Positions 1 through 5,370 of a stretch of DNA of 5,575 nt are shown one piece after another. Both the position numbers and the translations under genes were made by a program. Numbering within the stretch: position 1 is the first letter of the stretch; each line of letters opens with the position of its first letter. The stretch lies in contig CAJUBY010000025.1 in assembly GCA_910585055.1 (NCBI GenBank), positions 21,658-27,232 on the forward strand, read 5' to 3'. Source of the stretch: an uncultured Christensenella sp. (lineage in GTDB: Bacteria > Bacillota > Clostridia > Christensenellales > Pumilibacteraceae). The notes beneath the pieces were generated by a model. That model worked only from the letters and a program-made list of their open reading frames with translations, was not told the DNA's origin and did not search any database.

Positions 1-2
1 GG

Positions 3-1265
3 GAATGGGCGGATCACGGCGTAAGATACGGAAAAGACAGCGGATTTAAGTACGGCGGCGATTTCGGCGAATATCTGCACGACGGGAATTTCTGCATAGA
101 CGGCATCGTTTCGCCGGACAGAAAATTTAAAGCCGGAACGCTCCAAATGAAGTATTATTACCAGCCGCTCAAATTCGAAAGAAACGGCGATCAGCTGGTA
201 ATAACAAATAAAAACTATTTTGCGGCTCTGACCGGTGAACTTGTTATAACTCAAAGCGGAAAACGTACGGCTACGGAAATCTGCGTACCGCCGCGTGAGA
301 GCGTATCGGTAAAAACCAATGACGGCGATCTGAAAGCCGAATGCTTCGTCAACGGCAGAGAGATAGCAAGAGCGCAGTTCGTATCGAAAAAAGCGTCGGC
401 AAATTTTACGCCCGTTAAAATAACTTCCGAATATAACGGGCATGCGCTAAACATTGCCGCAGGTAAAAATAAATATGTGTTGGATATGCGTAGCGGCGAG
501 ATCGAAAGCGTCGTTGCCGGCGGCGCAGTGTTCGGACGTATAAAATTCAATCTTTGGCGCGCTCCGACGGACAACGATATGCACATAAAGCATAAATGGT
601 ATGCTAGATTTTTGAAACATGCCGTTCCGCAGGTGCGCCGATACTGCGTGACCGACACAGCAGTCGAGTTCGATATCGTAGTTGCCGCCGACGGATTGCT
701 GCCTGTGCTGAAGGCGAAGTTACTGTATACGTTTGATGTCGAATCCGTACGTATAGCTATCGATTACGAACAGACCGACACGTCCAAGTTCGAGTTTTTG
801 CCGCGTATCGGTTTTGTACTGAAACTCTGCAGTTCGTTCGATAAAATCAAATATGCCGCGTACGGTGAGGCGGAAACTTACTGCGATATGTACGAGTATG
901 CGTTTAAAGACGAATACGAAAGCCGCGTTGCGGATATGTATCACCGCTATATCAAGCCTCAGGAGAGCGGAAGTCATTTTCTGCCCGATTATGCGGAATT
1001 GAGCGACGGCATTAGCACCGTCCGCGCGGAAGGAATGCGTTCGTTTTCCGTTCTGCCTTACAGTGCGGATATGTTGGAAAGCGCAATGCACGATCACGAG
1101 CTGCCGCCGGTCGACGGCACGTATCTGTCGGCGGATTATCATATGAGCGGACTCGGTACAAATTCGTGCGGTCATCTGCCGCAGGAGAAGTATCGCACAC
1201 CGAGCAAAGGCAGCGGCGCAATAACCTTTAGATTCGGACGCAAAGAAAGCGGAGACGGAGAATGA
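3..1265 (+). CDS. lacZ: Beta-galactosidase (GH2, LacZ type), C-terminal part, 5'-truncated by window edge
   Basis: Hydrolyses terminal beta-D-galactosides such as lactose, presumably in the cytoplasm. The frame is open from base 3, so the in-frame ATG at 147 is internal and not the start. The 420 visible residues begin at the end of the TIM barrel. EWADHG (residues 1-6) matches the E. coli region around Trp568, followed by YGGDFGE (17-23) and NFCIDG (29-34). F30 and D33 fall where E. coli has Phe601 and Asn604. The small-chain (beta-sandwich) domain follows, with NLWRAPTDND (183-192) as its signature. Near the end, GTNSCGHLP (385-393) replaces the E. coli segment holding Trp999, a substitution I associate with Firmicutes enzymes. 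The catalytic glutamates lie upstream, outside the window. The full protein should be about 1000 residues. Its TGA overlaps the ATG of the next gene. Family identity is very secure; the exact substrate is inferred. Confidence 0.95.
   Translation, partial: EWADHGVRYGKDSGFKYGGDFGEYLHDGNFCIDGIVSPDRKFKAGTLQMKYYYQPLKFERNGDQLVITNKNYFAALTGELVITQSGKRTATEICVPPRESVSVKTNDGDLKAECFVNGREIARAQFVSKKASANFTPVKITSEYNGHALNIAAGKNKYVLDMRSGEIESVVAGGAVFGRIKFNLWRAPTDNDMHIKHKWYARFLKHAVPQVRRYCVTDTAVEFDIVVAADGLLPVLKAKLLYTFDVESVRIAIDYEQTDTSKFEFLPRIGFVLKLCSSFDKIKYAAYGEAETYCDMYEYAFKDEYESRVADMYHRYIKPQESGSHFLPDYAELSDGISTVRAEGMRSFSVLPYSADMLESAMHDHELPPVDGTYLSADYHMSGLGTNSCGHLPQEKYRTPSKGSGAITFRFGRKESGDGE
1251..1260 (+). promoter_or_regulatory. 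Ribosome binding site of the DUF1848 gene inside the lacZ 3' end
   Basis: Two GGAG cores (1251-1254 and 1257-1260) lie within the last lacZ codons. The first is 7 bases from the ATG at 1262, a normal spacing. This supports the ATG at 1262 and translational coupling through the ATGA overlap. Confidence 0.7.
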
Positions 1266-2233
1266 TATTAAATACCGGCGCGCGTACGGATACAGTACAG
1301 TATTTTTCGGAATGGTTGTTAAAACGTTTTTCGGAAGGTTACGTTTACACACGCAATCCGTTGTTCCCGAATAAAGTAGTCAAATACGAGCTTTCGCCCG
1401 ATAAGATAGATGTCGTTTTGTTTTGCTCGAAAAACTACAAGCCTATTTTACCGAGGCTTCACGAAATAACAAACAGGTACCGTACTTATTTTTATTATAC
1501 CGTAACGGCTTACGGAAAGGACGTAGAGCCGGGGGTCCCCGATATAGACGAAAGCATACAAACGTTGATCGCACTGTCGGATACGGTGGGCAAGCGGAAG
1601 ATAGCTTGGCGGTACGATCCGGTGCTTTTGACCGATAAATATACAGTCGAAGTTCATGAAAAAACATTCGATCGAATAGCCCGAGAAATTGCTCCGTATA
1701 TCGACCGCTGTATTTTTTCGTTTGTGGAAATGTACGGAAAGCTCAAAACAAATATGCCCGAGATAATACCGCTTACCGAAGCAGATAAAAACCGTATAGC
1801 GGCGATCATGGGCGGAATAGCAAAAAAATACGGCATGTATATCCAAACATGCGGTACCGACGTCAGTTACGGGGAATACGGCATAAACCGATCGGGCTGC
1901 ACGACGCTTGAAATTTTGGGCACTGCGAATTGCTGCGAGTTCAAGGATATAAAACATAAAGGAATGCGTAACGGCTGCCACTGCATAGAAAGCCGTGATA
2001 TAGGTGCTTACGACACCTGTCTTAATGGATGCAAATACTGTTACGCTAACAAAAGCCCTCGGAAAGCGCGCGAAAATTTCGTATATCACGATCCGGATTC
2101 GCCGCTGCTGTCGGGTAAAATATTGCCTTTCGATGAGATCGTCGACGGCTGTCAAAAATCGTTTTTAAAGTCCGCCGTAAAACAGATATCGTTATTCGAT
2201 AAACAGCAGGCGGCGGTTGTTAATTGTCTTTGA
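1262..2233 (+). CDS. DUF1848 family protein with radical-SAM-like cysteine cluster
   Basis: The protein has 323 residues, a typical length for DUF1848 (PF08902), a family of unknown function whose C-terminal cysteines resemble the iron-sulfur site of radical SAM enzymes. The start MILNTGARTDT and the segments YYTVTAYG and WRYDPVLLTDKY fit the family, and the protein ends with the family-like QISLFD. Near the C-terminus C253, C257 and C260 form CX3CX2C in CLNGCKYCYAN, exactly the spacing that holds a radical SAM 4Fe-4S cluster. Further cysteines (C197, C213, C224, C225, C239, C241) may bind more metal. The cluster sits at the C-terminal end, unlike classic radical SAM barrels. The start overlaps the lacZ stop and has GGAG sites, so co-transcription with lacZ is likely. 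The biochemical role is unknown, and a link to galactoside use is not established. Confidence 0.93.
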   Translation: MILNTGARTDTVQYFSEWLLKRFSEGYVYTRNPLFPNKVVKYELSPDKIDVVLFCSKNYKPILPRLHEITNRYRTYFYYTVTAYGKDVEPGVPDIDESIQTLIALSDTVGKRKIAWRYDPVLLTDKYTVEVHEKTFDRIAREIAPYIDRCIFSFVEMYGKLKTNMPEIIPLTEADKNRIAAIMGGIAKKYGMYIQTCGTDVSYGEYGINRSGCTTLEILGTANCCEFKDIKHKGMRNGCHCIESRDIGAYDTCLNGCKYCYANKSPRKARENFVYHDPDSPLLSGKILPFDEIVDGCQKSFLKSAVKQISLFDKQQAAVVNCL

Positions 2234-2263
2234 TATAGAATTAACGTAAGCGTAAGGAAAGTC

Positions 2264-2297
2264 ACGGCGTTGATTTAGCCGTCCGGTTTTTATTTTT
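2264..2297 (+). terminator. Possible rho-independent terminator after the DUF1848 gene
   Basis: ACGGC (2264-2268) pairs with GCCGT (2278-2282) across a 9-base loop. CCGG and then TTTTTATTTTT (2287-2297) follow. The stem is short and the T-run starts 4 bases late, so this is only a moderate candidate, but it lies 30 bases after the stop codon in the right orientation. Confidence 0.4.
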
Positions 2298-2325
2298 CCG
2301 AAGCGGCGGTGCGCCGTTAAAACCG
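2284..2325 (+). other. Nested inverted repeat in the 3' region of the lacZ-DUF1848 operon
   Basis: An outer pair, CGGTTTT (2284-2290) with AAAACCG (2319-2325), encloses a GC-rich hairpin of CGGCG (2304-2308), loop GTG and CGCCG (2312-2316). It overlaps the T-run of the terminator candidate, so the two folds would compete. It may stabilise the 3' end of the message. Function is not known. Confidence 0.35.
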
Positions 2326-2402
2326 ATAGGTCTTGCGCTGTTGGGATTATATTAATACTTATTCATTTTTACTGTAGAAACATATACGTGTCGTTACAAT
2401 AT

Positions 2403-2415
2403 TTTACTATGTAAA
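2403..2415. promoter_or_regulatory. Operator-like palindrome upstream of the transporter promoter
   Basis: TTTAC-TAT-GTAAA is a perfect 5-bp-arm palindrome about 27 bases upstream of the -35 box at 2442. Twelve of its 13 bases recur at 3840-3852 before the small XRE gene. It overlaps a second inverted repeat, TATGTA (2408-2413) and TACATA (2420-2425). The position suits an activator or an upstream repressor site. Which protein binds is inference. Confidence 0.4.
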
Positions 2416-2441
2416 TAAGTACATATTTAGATCGATCTTTA

Positions 2442-2470
2442 TTGACTGCAGTGCGGCGGTATGGTATTAT
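2442..2470 (+). promoter_or_regulatory. Sigma-70 type promoter of the EamA transporter
   Basis: The -35 box is TTGACT (2442-2447, 5 of 6 to consensus), then a 17-base spacer, then the -10 box TATTAT (2465-2470). TG at 2462-2463 with one base before the -10 gives an extended -10 element. Transcription would start near 2477, leaving a leader of about 75 bases to the ATG at 2552 or about 130 to the ATG at 2606. The transporter is therefore probably transcribed separately from lacZ-DUF1848. Confidence 0.75.
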
Positions 2471-2551
2471 ATAAAAACTATAGTACGCTTCGTTTTATAT
2501 GGTCGCGCGTCGGCGTGAACTGTTTGAATCGGAAAATCATACGTTTAAAAT

Positions 2552-3676
2552 ATGCCGGTATATTCACAGAGCATATATAGACGCACCGTATACCCAAAGT
2601 GTTGCATGGATTTTTTGTGTTATGTGCCTATTCCGCTGTTGCTGATCGTTACTGTTTCCGCCGCTCTCGGCAGCGGAACTATAAATCGGTATTACAGTAA
2701 AAATGTCGTCGGCGGTATCGGCGGATTTTACTTTTTTTTGTTGATAACTTCGGCAGTATCGGTATTTTCCATTGCCGTTATATGCGGTTTCGATATGTAT
2801 ATATCAAGCTATACCGCAGTCATAGGCGTCGTATTCGGTATTGTAACGGCGTTATCGTCCGTATGCACTTTGTACGCTATAGAAATAGGTCCGTGGTCTT
2901 ATACTACTGTGATCACGTCCTTTTCTATGATCATACCGTCGCTTGCCGGAGTCGTGTTCTGGAATGAGAGTATAGACGCTTTGACGGTTGTGGGTATGAT
3001 ATTGGTGGTATGCAGTGTAGTGCTTTCCGTGCAGACGGGGCATGGCAGAAAAAGATCTGTGCGGTTGAATGCTGCGGCAACGTCGGAGATCGCAACGGCG
3101 TCGGATAGCATATCCGTCTCGGAATTCGCTGCAGGACCGGAAAACTCCGAGTGCGGCGTTGCCGGAAACGGTACGGCGGAAATATGTAAAAGTACGGCAT
3201 GTAACAAACATACGACGCGCAATTGGATCTCTGCGGTTACTTTGGCGGCTTTGGCGACAGGAGCAATAGGCGTGATCCAAAAAGTTCACCGACTTTCGGA
3301 CCACGGAAATGAATTTATGTCTATGCTGTTTATAGCGTTTTCCGTTCAGGCGGCTGTGTATGTAATTGCATTAACGGTGTTCACGGCTAAAAACGGCAGG
3401 GCTGCGGCGCTGTCCGCTCAACCGAAAAACAGCCGTGCCGCGTTATTATTGCTTTTGTTTATATGCCTTGCCGGACTTTGCGGAATGATAAACCACGTTG
3501 TAAATTTATATTTGGTCGGAGTCATGGACGGGGCTGTTTTCTTTCCGCTCGTAAACGGCAGCGGTTTGGTGCTGGTAACACTGCTTTCGATTTTCGTATA
3601 TAAAGAACGGCTGTCCGTTATGCAATGGATTGGTTTGGGCATAGGTATCGCCGCCGTCATTATGCTTTGCGTGTAA
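2552..3676 (+). CDS. EamA/DMT superfamily membrane transporter with long central loop
   Basis: This is a multi-pass inner-membrane protein of the drug/metabolite transporter superfamily, probably an exporter or exchanger of small molecules; the substrate cannot be told. The longest frame has 374 residues. The first hydrophobic segment is about 25-44, more follow at about 59-80, 88-110, 117-136 and 144-160, and the second half repeats the five-helix plan, ending with a typical final pair around YKERLSVMQWIGLGIGI. The family is built from two such EamA repeats and usually has about 300 residues. The excess is a Ser/Ala/Thr-rich hydrophilic stretch at about 162-224, including four cysteines, between the halves. 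The start is uncertain: neither ATG 2552 nor ATG 2606 (residue 19, better for the family, just before helix 1) has a Shine-Dalgarno site. The outer bounds are given. It has its own promoter at 2442-2470. Confidence 0.88.
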   Translation: MPVYSQSIYRRTVYPKCCMDFLCYVPIPLLLIVTVSAALGSGTINRYYSKNVVGGIGGFYFFLLITSAVSVFSIAVICGFDMYISSYTAVIGVVFGIVTALSSVCTLYAIEIGPWSYTTVITSFSMIIPSLAGVVFWNESIDALTVVGMILVVCSVVLSVQTGHGRKRSVRLNAAATSEIATASDSISVSEFAAGPENSECGVAGNGTAEICKSTACNKHTTRNWISAVTLAALATGAIGVIQKVHRLSDHGNEFMSMLFIAFSVQAAVYVIALTVFTAKNGRAAALSAQPKNSRAALLLLLFICLAGLCGMINHVVNLYLVGVMDGAVFFPLVNGSGLVLVTLLSIFVYKERLSVMQWIGLGIGIAAVIMLCV

Positions 3677-3678
3677 AA

Positions 3679-3735
3679 CGCCGTTGTATCGGGATCGATA
3701 AAGTTTCAGTAAAGTAAATTTTTTTGAAAACGGCG
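3679..3735. repeat. Long-range inverted repeat after the transporter gene
   Basis: CGCCGTT (3679-3685) is the reverse complement of AACGGCG (3729-3735). Between them lie a small hairpin, TATCG (3687-3691) with CGATA (3696-3700), and a run of seven Ts near 3719-3725. It may act in ending the transporter transcript, but it lacks the classic stem-then-T-run order. Confidence 0.3.
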
Positions 3736-3826
3736 ATATACCGCTTACGTGCTTATGGATGAGTATTTTACCGGCTACCCAAAAAGCTTTACCGACCTAT
3801 ACCGCTATTGTAACATTTAGAGTCGA

Positions 3827-3854
3827 ATTACCATAGTAATTTACAATGTAAATT
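3827..3854. promoter_or_regulatory. Tandem palindromes upstream of the small XRE gene
   Basis: ATTAC-CATA-GTAAT (3827-3840) adjoins AATTTAC-AAT-GTAAATT (3838-3854); they share three bases. The second contains TTTACAATGTAAA, nearly identical to the site before the transporter promoter. The centre is about 47 bases before the start codon, where an XRE regulator would commonly bind its own operator. Autoregulation is inference. Confidence 0.45.
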
Positions 3855-3860
3855 TATAAA
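3855..3860 (+). promoter_or_regulatory. Possible -10 box of the small XRE gene
   Basis: TATAAA directly follows the palindrome 3838-3854 and would place a transcription start about 25 bases before the TTG/GTG start. No good -35 box is seen at the right distance, so this is weak. If real, a repressor on the palindrome would cover the -35 region. Confidence 0.25.
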
Positions 3861-3892
3861 ACGGATTTAACTGATGTTTTGTTGATCGATTT

Positions 3893-4102
3893 TTGGTGAA
3901 GATCGAGAGACGGAGTTATTGTATAGCAAAGCAAAGAATTAAATCGGGATTATCGGCTTACGAGTTAAGTTTGCGTATTGAAAAATATGCAAGCTATATT
4001 CATAAAGTAGAAAGCGGGAAAATAAACATAAGTTTGAAATCTATATTAAAAATCTGCGAGATATTGAATATAGAACCTATCGAACTGTTCAAGTCCGAAT
4101 AA
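3893..4102 (+). CDS. Small XRE/Cro-CI family helix-turn-helix regulator
   Basis: The 69-residue protein is almost entirely one HTH_3-type domain (about residues 10-66): IAKQRIKSGLSAYELSLRI, then the recognition region YIHKVESGKINISLKSI, then LKICEILNIEPIELF. It should be a DNA-binding transcription regulator. The start is unclear. An in-frame stop lies at 3872-3874, and the only candidates are TTG 3893 and GTG 3896, both without a visible Shine-Dalgarno site, so weak or leaderless translation, or a lost start, is possible. No effector or sensor domain is present, which fits autoregulators of mobile elements, toxin-antitoxin loci and solitary Cro-like repressors. No toxin-like partner is adjacent. 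Palindromes lie just upstream and a strong terminator lies 10 bases downstream, so it is a single-gene unit. Confidence 0.85.
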   Translation: MVKIERRSYCIAKQRIKSGLSAYELSLRIEKYASYIHKVESGKINISLKSILKICEILNIEPIELFKSE

Positions 4103-4112
4103 TAAGAGAAAT

Positions 4113-4145
4113 AAAAAAGCAGTACTGTAAAGGTACTGCTTTTTT
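4113..4145 (+). terminator. Rho-independent terminator of the small XRE gene
   Basis: A perfect 13-bp stem, AAAAAAGCAGTAC (4113-4125) with GTACTGCTTTTTT (4133-4145), closes a 7-base loop and ends in six Ts. Because of the A-run on the other arm it can also stop transcription coming from the right. Confidence 0.9.
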
Positions 4146-4252
4146 ATGGCAGAGAGGGTGGGATACCGACGCTACGCGTCGGGTAACTCGTCTATGGTTC
4201 GTAAGGCGCACATTCAAGCACTGCGGCTTTCATGTTCTTACGTGCGTGTCCG
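4146..4252 (-). other. GC-rich structured element with a tRNA-3'-end-like terminus
   Basis: Between two terminators lies a GC-rich stretch unlike its AT-rich flanks. On the minus strand its end reads ATCCCACCCTCTCTGCCA (4147-4164), the form of a serine-tRNA T-stem 3' strand, acceptor strand, discriminator base and CCA. The rest of a tRNA is missing: the expected acceptor 5' strand AGAGAGG does not precede it. Instead there is a perfect hairpin CCGACGC-TAC-GCGTCGG (4166-4182), and CGTAAG (4200-4205) can pair with CTTACG (4237-4242). An alternative pairing is GGCGCACA (4205-4212) with TGT-CC-GCGCC (4247-4256). The element might be a dispersed intergenic repeat, a small structured RNA or the remnant of a tRNA attachment site. 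Only one copy is in the window, so repeat status is unproven. Confidence 0.45.
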
Positions 4253-4293
4253 CGCCAAAAAGGACACCCACACGGGGTGCCTTTTCGTTGGCG
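4253..4293 (-). terminator. Long hairpin, probable terminator of the XRE-membrane gene
   Basis: CGCCAA (4253-4258) pairs with TTGGCG (4288-4293), and AAAAGG (4258-4263) with CCTTTT (4280-4285). After a one-base bulge, CACCC (4265-4269) pairs with GGGTG (4275-4279) around a 5-base loop. Read on the minus strand, the GC-rich core is followed by TTTTT, the usual order. It lies 27 bases past the stop of the minus-strand XRE gene and faces the plus-strand terminator at 4113-4145. Confidence 0.6.
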
Positions 4294-4319
4294 GATCGGT
4301 GAAGACTTAAAACAAATTT

Positions 4320-4784
4320 TTATTTAGGCTTAGCGTGAATATTCAAAAAATGATTAACAATACTTTCGACTGTCCGATATGCGCAATACACGCCCCAAAC
4401 AATCCAAGTGTACTGCCATTTTTGTGATATCAAACTAATTACAATATATAATAATGCCACAACGATAGCGATAATCCAATTCATAATTTTTTTATGCTTA
4501 CGTATTATGTCGTTACTTCTGTTTAGTGCGAATTTTACGTTTTCTTCCGAAATATTTTTATAATCGTTATCGTTTATCCGCTCGCCGTTTAATATTTCAT
4601 TTATACCCACATCATAAAATTTGCTCAAAATTTGCAGCATTTCAACAGGCGGTAAATAATTTCCGTTTTCCCAACGTGAAACGGTTTTATTGGTTACACC
4701 GATTTGTTCGCCCAATTCTTCTTGCGTTAGATTTTTGTCTTTTCTGAGTTCGGATAAAAAGTTACCGATTTTTTGCATATCCAT
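4320..4784 (-). CDS. XRE family regulator with C-terminal membrane segments
   Basis: The 154-residue protein should be a membrane-associated transcription regulator. The HTH_3 domain spans about residues 6-66, with LTQEELGEQIGVTNKTVSRW (19-38), the conserved ENGNYLPP turn and INEILNGE. A charged linker (68-99) follows, then a hydrophobic helix (about 101-119) and a second, shorter one (about 125-144, Trp/Tyr-rich). This is a common Firmicutes architecture whose target genes are usually unknown. The start at 4784 (MDMQKIG) was chosen because AAGGAGA lies 8 bases upstream. A longer frame to a TTG at 4826 would run through the promoter. It ends before a hairpin terminator at 4253-4293. Codons are AT-rich, unlike the lacZ side. 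Membrane tethering suggests sensing of envelope or membrane signals, which is inference. Confidence 0.9.
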   Translation of the reverse strand: MDMQKIGNFLSELRKDKNLTQEELGEQIGVTNKTVSRWENGNYLPPVEMLQILSKFYDVGINEILNGERINDNDYKNISEENVKFALNRSNDIIRKHKKIMNWIIAIVVALLYIVISLISQKWQYTWIVWGVYCAYRTVESIVNHFLNIHAKPK

Positions 4785-4792
4785 AATGAATA

Positions 4793-4799
4793 TCTCCTT
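4793..4799 (-). promoter_or_regulatory. Ribosome binding site that fixes the XRE-membrane start
   Basis: AAGGAGA on the minus strand, 8 bases before the ATG at 4784. This selects the MDMQKIG start over the upstream TTG at 4826. Confidence 0.85.
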
Positions 4800-4812
4800 A
4801 TGTTTTATAACA

Positions 4813-4821
4813 ATTATAGCA
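4813..4821 (-). promoter_or_regulatory. Extended -10 promoter of the XRE-membrane gene
   Basis: TGCTATAAT on the minus strand is a perfect extended -10 (TG, one base, TATAAT). No convincing -35 box is seen 16-18 bases upstream, as is usual for extended -10 promoters. Transcription would start near 4806, about 22 bases before the start codon. Confidence 0.75.
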
Positions 4822-4906
4822 CACAATCACTGAAAAGCATTGCCCATAAACAGCGAATTTGTAACAAATAATCATCATATTTTAGAACTTGTGACACTTT
4901 GGACGG

Positions 4907-4939
4907 TGCTTGATAAAATCAGAACAGTGCTATCGAGCA
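4907..4939. repeat. Imperfect inverted repeat between the two minus-strand genes
   Basis: TGCTTGATA (4907-4915) and TATCGAGCA (4931-4939) pair at 8 of 9 positions, the ninth being a G-T pair, around a 15-base spacer. The 212-base gap 4827-5038 is otherwise AT-rich with no supported gene. A regulatory site or a random small repeat are both possible. Confidence 0.25.
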
Positions 4940-5010
4940 GTCATAATAATATTAAACTGTCTAAATCATTTTTTTTACTTTCATTATGCTAAAACAATAA
5001 TAAAAAGAGC

Positions 5011-5027
5011 AATACAGCTGTAGTATT
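5011..5027 (-). terminator. Weak terminator candidate after the zinc-ribbon gene
   Basis: AATAC (5011-5015) and GTATT (5023-5027) can form a 5-bp stem 11 bases past the stop codon. Read on the minus strand it is followed, 5 bases later, by TTTTTATTATTG. The stem is AT-rich and weak. Confidence 0.25.
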
Positions 5028-5038
5028 CATTTTAATAT

Positions 5039-5254
5039 TTATTTGTCATTGATATCCAAACAGTGTTTTATATAATCACTCCGGTTCCCATTCCAATAAC
5101 AATATATGCATCTGCCATTTTTAAAAATATGGTTGCAGTTCGGATAACCATATATAATACTTGCGCACTCCGGGCATAAAGATTCCATCACTGAACTCGA
5201 TTTAAGAAATTTACTGTCACATTCATCACAAATAGCGTATTTTTTATTTTTCAT
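5039..5254 (-). CDS. Small cysteine-rich protein, probable double zinc ribbon
   Basis: This 71-residue protein is of unknown function. Cysteines come in pairs: C9-x2-C12 (CDEC) and C27-x2-C30 (CPEC) would form one four-cysteine zinc site. C40-x-H42 with C49-x2-C52 (CIYC) would form a second. The C-terminal half YGYPNCNHIFKNGRCIYCYW looks like a compact finger. There is no signal peptide or membrane segment, so it is cytoplasmic. The ATG at 5254 has a good site, GAGGAAG (5259-5265), a few bases upstream. A possible promoter (TTTACT, 17 bases, TAAAAT on the minus strand) overlaps the large inverted repeat at 5316-5370. I recognise the general type but no named family. Zinc binding is inferred from spacing; a role in nucleic-acid binding is possible. 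Confidence 0.8.
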   Translation of the reverse strand: MKNKKYAICDECDSKFLKSSSVMESLCPECASIIYGYPNCNHIFKNGRCIYCYWNGNRSDYIKHCLDINDK

Positions 5255-5315
5255 AGTACTTCCTCATAATTACTTATTCACAAGTCACATTTCAATTTTA
5301 CATCCCAATTTTAAC

Positions 5316-5370
5316 TTAGTAAAGTAAAACGAACCGATAATTTTTATTATGGTTCGTTTTACTTTACTAA
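5316..5370. repeat. Perfect 20-bp inverted repeat, probable terminator of the right-hand minus gene
   Basis: The arm 5316-5335 is the exact reverse complement of 5351-5370, with a 15-base AT-rich loop. The core is CGAACC with GGTTCG; the outer parts are A/T tracts with TTTTAC and TTTAC. The last three codons and the stop of the 57-codon minus-strand frame lie inside the right arm, and the spot fits transcription ending there. The stem is longer than terminators need and could instead be a protein-binding or recombination site, or a bidirectional terminator. Confidence 0.6.

Larger units (their letters stand above)
2234..2551. other. Intergenic region of 318 bases: 3' structure, palindromes and transporter promoter
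   Basis: No gene is supported on either strand. The left third (about 2261-2325) can fold and is probably the 3' untranslated end of the lacZ-DUF1848 transcript. The middle (2340-2440) is AT-rich and carries the palindromes TTTACTATGTAAA and TATGTA-N6-TACATA. The right third holds the promoter at 2442-2470 and the transporter leader, in which a 48-codon open frame begins at 2499. Confidence 0.7.

Noticed and set aside
147..149. ATG at 147 as the start of a short beta-galactosidase gene
   Set aside because: The frame continues upstream to the window edge with conserved beta-galactosidase motifs, so the ATG is an internal methionine.
720..2155. Long minus-strand open frames opposite lacZ and DUF1848 (720-1352 and 1448-2155)
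   Set aside because: Both lie opposite secure genes, have repetitive Arg/Phe/Ile-rich compositions typical of antisense shadows, and match no family I recognise.
3737..3806. 9-base direct repeat TATACCGCT (3737-3745 and 3798-3806) as an iteron or CRISPR-like repeat
   Set aside because: Only two short copies exist, with no further units and no regular spacing.
4146..4252. A complete tRNA gene on the minus strand
   Set aside because: Only the 3' strand of the T-stem and acceptor is present; no matching acceptor 5' strand, D-arm or anticodon arm can be laid out.
4146..4310. Plus-strand 54-codon frame starting MAERVGYRRYASG right after the terminator
   Set aside because: It lies fully in the structured tRNA-end-like element and the terminator hairpin. 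Its start is what results when a tRNA 3' end is read in antisense. Such short frames are commonly called in draft genomes but are generally regarded as spurious. No ribosome binding site is present.
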